Origin: BM524 sp041554435 | GTDB lineage: Bacteria; Bacteroidota; Bacteroidia; Bacteroidales; F082 | Length of the DNA stretch: 30,881 nucleotides | Direction: 5' to 3' | Assembly (NCBI GenBank): GCA_041554435.1 | Contig: JBFFLX010000026.1 | Location: 1-30,881, forward strand | Part shown: positions 8,017-16,515 of the stretch, one piece after another | Numbering within the stretch: the first letter of the stretch is position 1 | Layout of the letters: the number at the start of each line of letters is the position of its first letter | Position numbers and translations under genes: made by a program | Notes under the pieces: model-generated | Databases searched by the model: none | Told to the model about the DNA's origin: nothing | The model's input: only the letters and a program-made list of their open reading frames with translations

Positions 8017-9465
8017 ATGTCAAGAGCAACGCAAACCATAGGCGCGGGATTTAAAGCACTCGGAGGAGCCAGCATGTCGGCCTATACATTGGAATTTTTA
8101 ACCCAATCGGGTACTAGAAGACCAGGAACTACCGAAACTATTGTTGTTCCTCATGCAGAAATGGGGCGCGATAGAACTTGTGCCATCCGCTTCGATGCCT
8201 CAGAAAAAACTGTTAGTCGTAAACACGCATCAATTTCAAGTGAAGGAGGCCAGTATTATATCACTCCACTTTCACAAACCAATCAGACATTTGTAAACGG
8301 AGCCGCAATAAATGGTCGTGTTCCCTTATCAAATGGTTCTGAAATACAATTATCATCCAGTGGGCCGAGAATGCGTTTTTTAGCGTCTCAAACAAAAACC
8401 TCTACAATTCGTCTTACTCAACGTATGCAAATGTTTGCATCACAATCGCTTAGGCCTTACCGAAGAGCGGTAATGACCCTGTCGGTAGTATTTGTTATTG
8501 CCATTGGCGCAATGGGTTATTTCTTATATCAATCATCCCAAGAACTTGGTGTTGCTAAAAAACAAATTGCTCAACAAATGGAAGAGCAATTAAAAAATAA
8601 GGAAGCCCAAAAAGTTCTAAATGATAATCTAGCAAAAGTAAATAAGGATCTTGCCGCCACTGCAAAGAAACTCGCCGAGGAATCTGAAAAAAATAGTGAA
8701 ATTCTAAAGCAGGTAGAGATATCTAACAATATTAAAAAAATGTTGGATGACTATGAGAATGATGTTTACTATTTACATATGAGTAAACTTGTATATCGAT
8801 TTAATGGTGAAGTTAACTCATATTCAAATTTAGGTTCAGGAACAGGCTTCCTTCTTGATGATGGACGCTTCGTAACAGCACTTCATTGTGTACATCCATG
8901 GTATTTTAATACTAGTGATGATGCATATAATATACTTAACGCACTTAAAACACAGGGGGAAGTTGTAGAACTTACAATAGTTGCAACTTCACCATCAGGT
9001 AAACAAATGACTTTTAGTAGCAACGACTTTAACTATAATGAAGCAGGCCTTGAGACCAATACCTATGAAATTGATGGTGATGAGTATCTTGTGAGAGTTA
9101 ATACCGATAATACCTGGAAATCAGATTGGGCATGGATACAAACTGCCCATAAGGGTAAAATTAAATCAGATGCTCTATTTTCTAAAAATATGGAAGCCAA
9201 TGACCATATTTATGTGATGGGCTATACATTTGGAATGTCTCAACAACCAGAAGGCGGATTAAAACCTTTGCATTCAGAAATGACTGTAGCTCAGGATGGT
9301 TTAACAAAGGGAGTAGTAAAGGTAAGTGGTCGCTCTTTTGATAGTGGTAATTCAGGAGGTCCTGCATTTGCTGTCAACAAAAATGGAGAACTGGTAAATA
9401 TTGGAATTATTTCCAGTGGTCGCCAGGTAGTAGGTCAAATAGTACCAATTGCAAATATTAGATAA
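8017..9465 (+). CDS. FHA domain - transmembrane - coiled coil - trypsin-like protease
   Basis: A 482-residue single-pass membrane protein. The N-terminal FHA domain (about 22-123) carries all the usual phosphothreonine-contact positions: GR at 50-51, SRKH at 67-70 and TNQTFVNG with N90/N94. One transmembrane helix follows at about 151-171 after a basic stretch (RPYRR), which predicts N-terminus inside. Then come a coiled coil (about 175-240) and a trypsin-like domain (about 262-482). The triad is visible: H290 in VTALHC, D370 in SDWAWIQ and S446 in FDSGNSGGPAF. The expected topology is a cytoplasmic FHA domain and a periplasmic protease. Phosphothreonine recognition inside could thus regulate proteolysis outside, or the reverse (inference). 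An N-terminal TQTIGAG stretch may itself be a phosphosite. It lies between the FHA kinase and an exported protein of unknown function. Protease activity is likely but the substrate is unknown. Confidence 0.9.
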   Translation: MSRATQTIGAGFKALGGASMSAYTLEFLTQSGTRRPGTTETIVVPHAEMGRDRTCAIRFDASEKTVSRKHASISSEGGQYYITPLSQTNQTFVNGAAINGRVPLSNGSEIQLSSSGPRMRFLASQTKTSTIRLTQRMQMFASQSLRPYRRAVMTLSVVFVIAIGAMGYFLYQSSQELGVAKKQIAQQMEEQLKNKEAQKVLNDNLAKVNKDLAATAKKLAEESEKNSEILKQVEISNNIKKMLDDYENDVYYLHMSKLVYRFNGEVNSYSNLGSGTGFLLDDGRFVTALHCVHPWYFNTSDDAYNILNALKTQGEVVELTIVATSPSGKQMTFSSNDFNYNEAGLETNTYEIDGDEYLVRVNTDNTWKSDWAWIQTAHKGKIKSDALFSKNMEANDHIYVMGYTFGMSQQPEGGLKPLHSEMTVAQDGLTKGVVKVSGRSFDSGNSGGPAFAVNKNGELVNIGIISSGRQVVGQIVPIANIR

Positions 9466-9475
9466 GACATTGATT

Positions 9476-10525
9476 ATGAAAAAGATAATATTATTTTTAT
9501 TAATGGGATTGCCAATGATGATTTTGGCTCAAAACATTGTTTTGCCCGATAAAGCTAAAGATGACCTTAAAAAGGTTAAAAAAAGCAAAGGAATTAAACC
9601 AAAAGAAGAGTCTAAAGATGTTTCAAAGCCAACAAAGGAGTATGAAGTAACAGCTTTTGTGGATAATTTCTTGGAGGTTAGGCTGGAGTATGTTCTGCAA
9701 TATAAACAAGGTGATGACTTCATCACACTTGCCAAAGACGACAATAATTATTTTGGATATAATTTAGTTTATGGTGTAGCAGGAGATGGTATGCTTTGGC
9801 TAAATGAATCGCAAATGAAACCCTGGCTTGAAGATGAAGAGTATAAATTATATAAAAATGATACTCTTATCCCTTCAGTTAGCAAGGTATTAATTAGAAA
9901 TTTTGGAAGATCAGATTTCGACGAAGTAAAAGCAGTTGGGGATGATATCGAAGTATTAAATAAACATATTTCTGCTTATAAACTGGAAGGAAACGTTGAG
10001 TCATTTAAAATAAGTTATTCTGATGATCAGGATGCATGGGTAATGGTTGTAAAAAAGGCCAGTGAATTTGGCTCTACACCTGAGTTTAGTTTATTGTCGA
10101 TTGGGAACTTGGCTGAAAATGACTTAAAGTCTGAAATAAAAACTCTAAGCGATAGTGATGATTATATTTATGGAGTGGTTATTCACTCTGAAGAAGAATT
10201 TAAAAATCCTAAATTAAGTGACGTTATAACATTTAACGGTAGTAGCGTAGATGTTGAAGATGTTATTTATAAAAAATCATTAAAAGTAGTTGGTAAAGAA
10301 TCAAATGCTTCATGCGAATATTGTTGCGATAATATTGATAAGTTCACTAGCAAGAATGAGTATAAGGAGATCATAAAAAAGTGGGAAGATTCCATAAGAA
10401 AAGCTAAGGAGGAACTTAAGTATGAGAAAGATGATGATAAAAGCCTTGCCTTAAACAACCAGATTACTGCTTGTGAGGCTAAACTTAAGGAACATAAAAA
10501 GGGATTTTTAGGTATAAAATTTTAA
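9476..10525 (+). CDS. exported protein of unknown function
   Basis: I chose ATG 9476, 10 bp after the preceding stop, because it gives a clean signal peptide (MKKIILFLLMGLPMMILAQN). An in-frame ATG at 9449 would add nine polar residues before it and overlap the previous gene. The 349-residue product has a lysine-rich stretch just after the signal (about 26-55), a mixed alpha/beta middle, a cysteine cluster (C280, C283, C284 in SCEYCCDN) and a charged coiled-coil tail (about 287-345). I recognise no family. The CxxCC cluster could bind metal or form disulfides in the periplasm. Placed between the FHA-protease and the PP2C gene with gaps of 10 and 4 bp, it is probably a dedicated periplasmic partner or substrate of that protease (inference from context only). 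Confidence 0.8.
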   Translation: MKKIILFLLMGLPMMILAQNIVLPDKAKDDLKKVKKSKGIKPKEESKDVSKPTKEYEVTAFVDNFLEVRLEYVLQYKQGDDFITLAKDDNNYFGYNLVYGVAGDGMLWLNESQMKPWLEDEEYKLYKNDTLIPSVSKVLIRNFGRSDFDEVKAVGDDIEVLNKHISAYKLEGNVESFKISYSDDQDAWVMVVKKASEFGSTPEFSLLSIGNLAENDLKSEIKTLSDSDDYIYGVVIHSEEEFKNPKLSDVITFNGSSVDVEDVIYKKSLKVVGKESNASCEYCCDNIDKFTSKNEYKEIIKKWEDSIRKAKEELKYEKDDDKSLALNNQITACEAKLKEHKKGFLGIKF

Positions 10526-10529
10526 CAAT

Positions 10530-11666
10530 ATGATTGTAAAATTATCGGCACTAACAAATGTTGGAATGGTGAGAGATCACAATGAAGACAATTTTTCTGT
10601 TATTCAAAGTGTCTCTCCCTTCGTAGCATGGGATTATCAATCGGAAGGATTTGATACGCCTGAAAATGGCATTTTGTTAATGGTGGCTGATGGTATGGGT
10701 GGTGCCAATGCCGGTGAAATTGCATCATCAATAGTTGTTACAACAGTTGAGAATGCATTTAAAGAGTTAGATCAAATTCCCCAAAACGATAAAGACAAAG
10801 AAGATTTTCTTAAAAAAACTATCGTCAAATCGAAGACTGAAATTGTTAAAGAGGCGAAACTTAATATTCAATACCAGGGTATGGGTACAACCGTTGTAAT
10901 TGCCTGGGTAAAGGATAATAAGTGCTTCCTGGCATGGGCTGGTGATAGCAGAGCTTATCTGCTAAGTAAGGATAAGAATATCGAAATAGTCTCCAAAGAT
11001 CATAGTCTTGTGTGGGAGTTAATGGAAAAAGGAATGTTAACAGAGGAGGAAGCCGAAACTCATCCCGACAGTAATATTATAACTCAATCTCTTAGTGATT
11101 CAGGTTCTAAATTGAAACCGGATAGCAAAACACTTGAGATAAATGAAGGAGATAAACTATTGCTATGTAGCGATGGCCTAAATGGAATGGTTTCTAAACA
11201 AATTATTTCTGATATACTATCACAAAACCAGGGCGAGGAAGCATGTAATAAACTTGTTGCCGAAGCCAATGCTAATGGAGGAACTGATAATATTACAGTT
11301 GTTCTCATGGAAACTTCTCCCTTCTGGAAAGCAGAGCCCACAATTGCTACTGATAAAGATGAAGAATATGAGCCTATTACAGAAAAAACTATTAAGGTTA
11401 AGGTTGTTGATGATGTTGAAGAATTAAGTGATCTAAATAAAAAAAATACTACTCCTGAAGAACTAAAAACAGATGATACTATTGAAACAGAAGAAGAGAA
11501 ACCGAAAACAGGCTTCTTTAAAAAATTATGGGGTAAAATAGTTAATCCTGAAGAATTACCATTGGAGACGGAAAAGCAACTAAATGATAAGGCTATAAAT
11601 GAAATCACAAAACAGGAAAATAATGCATCAGAGACTAATACGAAGAGCCAAAATGAAAAACCATAA
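10530..11666 (+). CDS. PP2C-family Ser/Thr protein phosphatase with acidic C-terminal tail
   Basis: A 378-residue soluble protein. The PP2C domain (about 1-262) has every usual motif: RDHNEDNF (D20), VADGMGG (D54), the central GTT at 119-121, WAGDSRAY (D139), DHSLVWELMEKG, NIITQSL, CSDGL (D215) and GGTDNITVV (D253). It should be an active metal-dependent phosphatase that reverses the two kinases of this operon. Residues 263-378 are a low-complexity, Glu/Lys/Thr-rich tail that bacterial PP2C enzymes of the PrpC/Stp type do not normally have. It contains several acidic-flanked threonines (TDKD, TDDTIETEEE) that could be phosphorylated and read by FHA domains (inference). No membrane segment is seen. 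It starts 4 bp after the previous stop and ends 12 bp before the receptor kinase. Confidence 0.94.
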   Translation: MIVKLSALTNVGMVRDHNEDNFSVIQSVSPFVAWDYQSEGFDTPENGILLMVADGMGGANAGEIASSIVVTTVENAFKELDQIPQNDKDKEDFLKKTIVKSKTEIVKEAKLNIQYQGMGTTVVIAWVKDNKCFLAWAGDSRAYLLSKDKNIEIVSKDHSLVWELMEKGMLTEEEAETHPDSNIITQSLSDSGSKLKPDSKTLEINEGDKLLLCSDGLNGMVSKQIISDILSQNQGEEACNKLVAEANANGGTDNITVVLMETSPFWKAEPTIATDKDEEYEPITEKTIKVKVVDDVEELSDLNKKNTTPEELKTDDTIETEEEKPKTGFFKKLWGKIVNPEELPLETEKQLNDKAINEITKQENNASETNTKSQNEKP

Positions 11667-11678
11667 GTTTATCGATTA

Positions 11679-14600
11679 ATGTCGCAATTACAAGAAAATA
11701 CATATTTTGCCGGAAGGTATAAACTGATAAGCAAACTTGGTTCAGGAGGGTTTTCTGTTGTGTGGCTTGCCGAAGATACCATGGCAGGCAATACCAAAAT
11801 AGCATTGAAAATCTATGCTCCTGATAAAGGTTTGGATAAAGATGGTATCGATAATTTCAGAAAAGAGTATGCAATTACCCTAAATCTTAATCATTCTAGC
11901 CTTTTAAGTGCTAAGCATTTCGATGTTAGTGATGGCTCTCCTTATCTGATAATGCAGTTTATGTCAGAGGGATCGGCACTAAAACTGATAGAAAATATTG
12001 ATGAGAAACGCCTGGGTAAGTTTATCTTTCAGGTTTCAGCCGGACTGGAATATCTTCATTCTTATGAGCCAGCCATTGTTCATCAGGATATAAAACCCGA
12101 TAATGTCCTTATCTCCAGTAAAGGGGATTTCCTTTTAACTGATTTTGGAATTAGTACCAGGGTGAGAAGAACACTTACAAAAAGTGCCGCTAATGTAGGA
12201 TATTCAGGTACCATAGCTTATGTGCCACCGGAAAGATATATGAGGAATCCAAAACCTCAGCCTGAAGGTGATATTTTCGCCTTCGGGATTATGCTTTTTG
12301 AAATGATGACGGGTTACCTGCCATGGAATGAGCAAGGTGGACTTGGATTTATTGGTAGTCAAATTATCCCACCGGTTGATGCTGAAGGTTTTTCCGATGC
12401 AGTTAAAAATTTATGCATCTCTTGTATAAGTTTTAAACCTGAAGACAGACCTAGCGCTGCTGAAATCAGAATATATGCTCAACAATACGTTCTTAATGGT
12501 TTTTGGGATGATAGTTATAAACCTTTAGCAATAAGCAGTATTGAAGAAACTTCTAAAGTTGAAGCCCAAAAGAGAGCAGAAGAGGAGTTAAAGCAACAGG
12601 CTCTGGAAACTGAGCGTAGAAAAGCAAAGGAAATTGAAGACGCTGCTAAACGTAAGTTAGCAGAAGAACAGGCTGCTGAGCAGGCAAGGAAAAAACAAAT
12701 TGCTGATGAACAGGATAAAAAGTCCAGAAAAGAGGCAGAAAACAAAAAGCAGCAGCAAGAGCTGGAAAAACAAAGAAAGGAAGAACTGGATAACAAATTT
12801 GCAATTCTTATCAATAATGCCGACAGCAGTTTTACTGCCTCTAAATTTAAGGAGGCATTGAGTTTTTATCAGGATGCAATAAAACTTAAGGATGATAAAT
12901 ATGCTAAGTCACGCATAGAAGATTGTAATAATAAAATAGATGCGGAGAGGTTAGAGCGGAAAAGGAATGATGAACTAAAATTTATCCAAACAACTACTAA
13001 GGAGGCTGATAATGCATTTTCTAATGGTAAATTAAAAGAAGCAAAAAATAAATATCAACTTCTTTTAAATAAGGATAAAAATAATACTGAAGCAACTAAC
13101 CGCCTTAGGGAGATTGAGTCTATTGCAAAGCAGAAGAGTATTGAAAACCGCAGAAAATTGGTTAAAATACTAATCCCTGCAATAATAATTATTGTACTTA
13201 CAGGAGCAGGAGCATGGTATTTTATGCAGCCTGTTCCTCCCAAAGCTGCATTTTCAGCCAATAAACTTACAATTACGGAAGGTGAGTCAATCACATTTAC
13301 CAGTAACTCTGAAAATGCTGACGCTTTAAAGTGGACTTTCAAAGGGGGAGAGCCTGCGAATTCTGTTTCTGATAAACAAACTGTACAATTCAATAAGCCG
13401 GGTAAATATTCTGTGGGTCTTACTGCCATTAATGAAAATGGTGAAAATGAGGCATATCAGGAAAATTATATTACTGTAAGGGCTAAAGTAGTAGAAAAGA
13501 AAATACTTCCACCTCAAGTTGATTTCTTTGCCAGCACCACCTCTATTGTTAGTGGTAAAACTGTGAAGTTTACTTCAAAGTCGGATAATGCAGATAGTTT
13601 TAAGTGGACCTTTGAAAATGGAGATCCTTCCACATCACAAGAGTTGAATCCTAGTGTAAAATACACTAAGCCAGGAATATATAAGGTTAGTCTTACTGCA
13701 TACAATAAGGCAGGAGAAAAAACAAAAACCAAAGATTCATACATTACAGTAGCCAAAGACATAAAGAAGCCAATTGCTGATTTTGTGGCAGATGTTAATA
13801 GTATTTATGTTGGTGATACTGTTAGGTTTTATGATCAATCGAGTTTTGCTTACAGCAGAAAATGGCTTTTTAAGGGAGGTTCTCCTGAAGTAACAGAAAT
13901 GGAAAGCCCTGCGGTAGTTTATAATGCTGTAGGAACTTATCCGGTACAACTAGAGGTTGAAAACCCGAAAGGCAGTAATCAAATTACCAAGGAAGTATTT
14001 ATAGAGGTTCTGGAACATCCTGATGTAATTAGGAAGAATAATTTCGATGCCTTAGTTAAGGATGCCGACAATTTATTTTCAAAACGTCTTCTAGCTAAAG
14101 CTTTGGAAAAATATCAAGAAGCCGATGTGCTAATACCAGGTGATAGTCATGTTCAAAATCGCATTAATGAAATCAACAGCATCACTGATTTGAACTCCGC
14201 TTACAACAATCAAATTTCTAAAGCTGACCAGTATTTTGAAGATGAAGATTTTAATAGAGCACGTGAAGAGTATAAAAAAGCTGCCGAATTAAAACCTGAG
14301 GAATCTCATCCCTCAAAAATGATCAAACGCATTAATACGATATTGTCAACTAATAATATTGCTTACAAAATTCCGGATTTTAGTAAGGAGAAAGCAAAAC
14401 AAATTTTGGTTTCTGTAAGTGGTAATACTGCAGTAGTTAGAGTTGAAATAGGAGATGTTTATAAAGATAATAAAGTTAAACTAACTATTTATGCCGACTG
14501 GAAAGATAAGAAGGCCAGGCCTATACAAGATGTTGAGGAAGAAATTGCAATAAGGAAGAGTGATGTTTCGCTTTCCTCTTCAAAACTACATTTTGAAAAT

Positions 14601-14822
14601 TTTGAATATGCTGATTATATCGCCTTCTCAAATGGAGCTACTCTTAAACTAGTTGCCGACAAAGGGTTTGAAGGCGGCAAAGTAAAAGTATCGGTAAACC
14701 TCATGATGATGTTGGGTAAACTAAGTTCTTCTGTGCCTCAGGTTGCAAATTATAGCAATAAAAACCCTGCCGGGAATTTGGAAATTGAATTTGAAATGAA
14801 AAAATATTATAAATCAAAATAG
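11679..14822 (+). CDS. receptor-type Ser/Thr kinase with TPR-like helices and PKD ectodomain
   Basis: A 1047-residue single-pass membrane kinase. The kinase domain (about 13-275) has glycine loop LGSGGFSVVW, K44 in IALKIY, HQDIKPDN (D137, N142), DFG at 155-157 and PPE in GTIAYVPPERY. The HRD arginine is glutamine, so it is a non-RD kinase that may not need activation-loop phosphorylation. Then follow a Glu/Lys/Ala-rich coiled coil (about 290-370), two TPR-like helix pairs (about 372-480, SFTASKFKEALSFYQDAI) and a transmembrane helix (about 494-516). Outside are three PKD domains (about 520-602, 612-692, 697-778, each with W-x-F-x-G-x-P), more TPR-like helices (about 785-890) and a beta-rich end. 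Periplasmic PKD domains could bind glycan or the PKD protein encoded 6 bp downstream (inference). The length and layout are unlike PASTA kinases of Gram-positives. Confidence 0.92.
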   Translation: MSQLQENTYFAGRYKLISKLGSGGFSVVWLAEDTMAGNTKIALKIYAPDKGLDKDGIDNFRKEYAITLNLNHSSLLSAKHFDVSDGSPYLIMQFMSEGSALKLIENIDEKRLGKFIFQVSAGLEYLHSYEPAIVHQDIKPDNVLISSKGDFLLTDFGISTRVRRTLTKSAANVGYSGTIAYVPPERYMRNPKPQPEGDIFAFGIMLFEMMTGYLPWNEQGGLGFIGSQIIPPVDAEGFSDAVKNLCISCISFKPEDRPSAAEIRIYAQQYVLNGFWDDSYKPLAISSIEETSKVEAQKRAEEELKQQALETERRKAKEIEDAAKRKLAEEQAAEQARKKQIADEQDKKSRKEAENKKQQQELEKQRKEELDNKFAILINNADSSFTASKFKEALSFYQDAIKLKDDKYAKSRIEDCNNKIDAERLERKRNDELKFIQTTTKEADNAFSNGKLKEAKNKYQLLLNKDKNNTEATNRLREIESIAKQKSIENRRKLVKILIPAIIIIVLTGAGAWYFMQPVPPKAAFSANKLTITEGESITFTSNSENADALKWTFKGGEPANSVSDKQTVQFNKPGKYSVGLTAINENGENEAYQENYITVRAKVVEKKILPPQVDFFASTTSIVSGKTVKFTSKSDNADSFKWTFENGDPSTSQELNPSVKYTKPGIYKVSLTAYNKAGEKTKTKDSYITVAKDIKKPIADFVADVNSIYVGDTVRFYDQSSFAYSRKWLFKGGSPEVTEMESPAVVYNAVGTYPVQLEVENPKGSNQITKEVFIEVLEHPDVIRKNNFDALVKDADNLFSKRLLAKALEKYQEADVLIPGDSHVQNRINEINSITDLNSAYNNQISKADQYFEDEDFNRAREEYKKAAELKPEESHPSKMIKRINTILSTNNIAYKIPDFSKEKAKQILVSVSGNTAVVRVEIGDVYKDNKVKLTIYADWKDKKARPIQDVEEEIAIRKSDVSLSSSKLHFENFEYADYIAFSNGATLKLVADKGFEGGKVKVSVNLMMMLGKLSSSVPQVANYSNKNPAGNLEIEFEMKKYYKSK

Positions 14823-14828
14823 TAAATT

Positions 14829-16499
14829 ATGAAACTTAAATTAACTATGATTTTTATGTGTGTGTTTGCCATAACAGCAACATACTCACAATCGGCCTCA
14901 CTTGTGTCAAAGAAAACGAAGGCTAATCAAAATACTAAAGAAAATATTTTAAGTGCCCCAACTATATCAAATAGTGATCGTGATATGGATAATGCTTGGT
15001 TGCATTGGGATAGTGGTACCAATAATAATGGTATTGGTACCAATGATGGTTCTACTTTTACTGTTGCTGCCCGTTGGGAAGTTGGCGATCTTTCAGCTTA
15101 TAATGGAGATAAAGTAAGTAAAGTGAAAGTTTTTATTTATGAAGAGGGATATTCCTCAATAGTTTTAAAAATATGGACAGGAAATAACGCATCCAATTTA
15201 GTTTATCAGAAGCAACTCACCAGCATTAACCCTGGAACCTGGAAGGAAACAATTCTGCCCACTGAAATATTCGTTAATTCAAATCAGGAATTCTGGGTTG
15301 GTTATACGGTTTTTAATCCACTAAGTACTAAGTTTCCGGCAGGTACAGATGCTGGCCCGGCTCTAAAACAAAAAGGAGATATGATTTCTTTTGATGAGGT
15401 GAGTTGGTTTTCTCTGGCAGAGGCTAACCCTGATCTTGATTACAACTGGAATATTCAATTTTTTGTGGAGGGACAAACTACAGCAGTTACTGCAGATTTT
15501 TCTGCCTCTCAAACGAGTATAACTACAGGACAATCGGTAACTTTTAATAACCTTTCTTCTGGAGCTAACGAATGGACCTGGGCTTTTGAGGGTGGATCAC
15601 CATCGATATCAAGTCAGCAAAATCCAACTGTAACCTATAATACTGAAGGAACATTTAATGTTACTCTAACTGCAAAAAATGGAGCACAACAAGATGTTGA
15701 AACCAAAACTGATTATATAACAGTTAGTGCAAGTGGAAGTCCGTTAAGTGTTGAGTTTACTGCAGATCCATCCACAACAATTTGTGAGTTTGGAAGTACT
15801 ACCTTAACGGCTGTAGCCAGCGGAGGAACAGGAGGATATCAATATACCTGGACTTGGGATATCAACAATCAGTCAGTATCAGGCAATGTATTGGAAATTA
15901 CAAATTTATCCCAGAGTACAAATGTATATCTTAAAGTTGTTTCAGGTAGTCAGGAAGTTAATGAAACTATAGCAATAACAGTGGAAGATAATCCACCTTC
16001 AAGTGTTGTAGGTAAGGGAAATCCCGAAAGAATACTTATATGCCCCCATCCTGATCTGGAATATCAATGGTTCCAAAATAATACAATTATTGATGGGGCT
16101 ACTAAACAGTTTTATTATCCAGGCTCATTTGTTGATTTAAGTGGTACATATTATGTCCTGACAACTAACACTGTTGGTTGTAAAAGTTATTCTGAAAATT
16201 ATACAATTGGAAATAATAAGACCAGTGATATGGCGAAAACAAGTTTCATGTCAGTTTACCCAAACCCTGCTGTTTCAGGCTTCAATATCTCAATAAATCC
16301 TGAACTTTTACTCAAAGAAGTTAATTCTTATAAAGTGGAAATTTATTCTATTAATGGAATGAAACTATGGGAAACCGAGTTCAACCCATCTATCGATATG
16401 AGAATAAACCCACCAGCAAACCTGTCAAGTGGTTTATATATCGTAAAACTTAAAGGTGGAGAAGAAGTATTTGATACACAGAAACTTGTAATAAACTAG
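14829..16499 (+). CDS. type IX-secreted surface protein with PKD/Ig domains
   Basis: A 556-residue exported protein. A signal peptide (MKLKLTMIFMCVFAITATYS) leads to a beta-rich N-terminal domain (about 45-210; AYNGDKVSKVKVFIYEEG, LKIWTG) of a kind often found in type IX-secreted proteins. A PKD domain follows (about 216-300; WTWAFEGGSPSIS with QNPTVTY), then two Ig-like domains (about 305-390 and 393-465). The last 80 residues are a type A sorting domain (SVYPNPAVSGFNISI, LSSGLYIVKLKGG, QKLVIN), which directs export by the Por/T9SS machinery and surface attachment or release. No enzyme domain is visible. Its PKD domain resembles those in the receptor kinase just upstream, so it may be an outer ligand or lattice partner of that kinase (inference). 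It is co-transcribed by spacing (6 and 16 bp gaps). Confidence 0.88.
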   Translation: MKLKLTMIFMCVFAITATYSQSASLVSKKTKANQNTKENILSAPTISNSDRDMDNAWLHWDSGTNNNGIGTNDGSTFTVAARWEVGDLSAYNGDKVSKVKVFIYEEGYSSIVLKIWTGNNASNLVYQKQLTSINPGTWKETILPTEIFVNSNQEFWVGYTVFNPLSTKFPAGTDAGPALKQKGDMISFDEVSWFSLAEANPDLDYNWNIQFFVEGQTTAVTADFSASQTSITTGQSVTFNNLSSGANEWTWAFEGGSPSISSQQNPTVTYNTEGTFNVTLTAKNGAQQDVETKTDYITVSASGSPLSVEFTADPSTTICEFGSTTLTAVASGGTGGYQYTWTWDINNQSVSGNVLEITNLSQSTNVYLKVVSGSQEVNETIAITVEDNPPSSVVGKGNPERILICPHPDLEYQWFQNNTIIDGATKQFYYPGSFVDLSGTYYVLTTNTVGCKSYSENYTIGNNKTSDMAKTSFMSVYPNPAVSGFNISINPELLLKEVNSYKVEIYSINGMKLWETEFNPSIDMRINPPANLSSGLYIVKLKGGEEVFDTQKLVIN

Positions 16500-16515
16500 A
16501 ATATAATTCAGTGAA

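Noticed and set aside
11084..11608. 174-codon open frame on the minus strand in the PP2C gene
   Set aside because: It is antisense to the acidic tail of the phosphatase, Ser-rich by complement of Glu/Asp/Lys codons, with no recognisable domain.
12515..12814. Long open frame on the minus strand within the receptor kinase gene
   Set aside because: It is antisense to the Glu/Lys/Ala-rich coiled coil; its Ser/Cys/Leu-rich product reflects that codon bias and it has no promoter.
15496..15540. FSASQT in the secreted PKD protein as another copy of the zinc-ribbon TxxD repeat
   Set aside because: It is the normal first strand of a PKD domain, lacks Asp at +3 from the Thr, and has no repeat period; the likeness is chance.
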